DNA of 64,000 nucleotides, taken from DATFVA01 sp963771705 (GTDB lineage Bacteria; Bacteroidota; Ignavibacteria; Ignavibacteriales; Ignavibacteriaceae). The translations under genes were made by a program, and so were the position numbers. The notes beneath the pieces were generated by a model, which saw nothing but the letters and a program-made list of their open reading frames with translations, was not told the DNA's origin and did no database searches. This document shows positions 63,597 through 64,000 of this stretch, piece by piece; within the stretch, counting starts at the first letter, position 1; the number at the start of each line of letters is the position of its first letter. The DNA lies in assembly GCA_963771705.1 (NCBI GenBank), contig CAVYUP010000006.1, forward strand, positions 248,001-312,000, given 5' to 3'.

Positions 63597-63641
63597 TTCA
63601 ATTTCCTGATGCTTATTCTTATCAATAAAAGGGAGTTAAAA

Positions 63642-64000
63642 GTGGAAAAACTACTGGCCTGGGGTTTCATAATAACTTTATTTATAACCGGATGTAAGGA
63701 CAACAATAACCCGATTCCTCCTTCCTGCAATGAAAACAGGCAGCCGTTCGTATTAAATTTTACAGATTATGCTGAAAACAACTATTTCCTGGATAAAGTT
63801 TACGCCGATACTTCCGAAGGGCTTAACATCTTTAATAAATATTATGGTAATTCCATTCCATTAACAGTCCCTGAATATAGGGTTAAACAATTGGAAGTAT
63901 ATAAAGTCAGGTATGGAATTGTAAATGATAATTCTATTCCAGCATTTGCATTTATTGATCTACCTGCCAGAAATTCTTCTGCTCTTTATACAGATTCTTT
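63642..64000 (+). CDS. Lipoprotein, cut by the window end
   Basis: Partial gene, 119 codons visible. GTG start at 63642 with GGGAG eight bases upstream. Short hydrophobic signal (MEKLLAWGFIITLFITGC) with lipobox FITGC at Cys18, then an Asn/Pro-rich linker and a mixed region (AENNYFLDKVYADTSEGLNI, LTVPEYRVKQLEVYKVRYGI). No family recognised from this part. 45 bases after the barrel protein gene, same strand. Confidence 0.7.
   Translation, partial: MEKLLAWGFIITLFITGCKDNNNPIPPSCNENRQPFVLNFTDYAENNYFLDKVYADTSEGLNIFNKYYGNSIPLTVPEYRVKQLEVYKVRYGIVNDNSIPAFAFIDLPARNSSALYTDS

Overview
The window looks like a chromosome segment from the Ignavibacteria/Melioribacter side of the Bacteroidetes-Chlorobi group. 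This rests on three things seen in the sequence: several secreted proteins end in a type IX secretion sorting domain with the 'NYPNPFNPxT' signature, a PorQ homologue is present, and the tRNA promoter carries the Bacteroidetes-type -7 box TAnnTTTG. The taxon is an inference; no rRNA gene is present.

Layout. 1-16 kb: large secreted, repeat-rich proteins (LamG/beta-helix/protease/vWA giant at 150-5129, tandem YYxGAWR-domain protein, reprolysin-like protease) with one tRNA-Asn, tandem repeats and several broken genes (GIY-YIG and PAP2 fragments, a gene cut by an in-frame TGA). 16-30 kb: envelope and stress genes on the minus strand (desaturase, lysine-rich and CsbD-like small proteins, OmpA/TSP3 protein, LysE, Thivi_2564-type peptide, Mla lipid transporter with an AI-2E-type permease, DUF3996, DUF4382, B12/radical SAM protein, two paralogous LuxR-type response regulators). 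A roughly 40-bp element recurs seven times between these genes and not elsewhere in the window as far as I could see. 30-42 kb: an S46 dipeptidyl peptidase, then a tightly packed run reading bamD, thioesterase, FG-GAP protein, metalloprotease, ccmA-B-C-D-E-F (cytochrome c maturation, with the cysteine-type CcmE). 42-57 kb: HtpX, zinc-ribbon membrane protein, PorQ, a frameshifted TPR protein, glycyl-tRNA synthetase, DUF47/PiT phosphate transport, and an operon of tryptophanase, DUF4905, AMMECR1, MEMO and DUF2520 proteins. 57-64 kb: Yip1 protein, TrmB-type regulator with upstream palindromes, a T9SS cargo protein, a DUF1670 gene pair enclosed by inverted repeats, a TolB-like/outer-membrane protein (frameshifted) and a lipoprotein running off the window.

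The most unusual items are (1) the 60698-62421 cassette: two paralogous triple-HTH DUF1670 genes, the second frameshifted, bounded by 16-bp inverted repeats and a 4-bp direct repeat exactly at the stop codon of the preceding gene, with no recognisable transposase; and (2) the seven-copy intergenic element in the stress/envelope cluster around two response regulators whose receiver domains have Asp where the switch Ser/Thr should be. Four genes carry single-base disruptions; three are one extra base, so sequence error must be excluded before calling them pseudogenes. All functional calls are from reading motifs; no database search was run.
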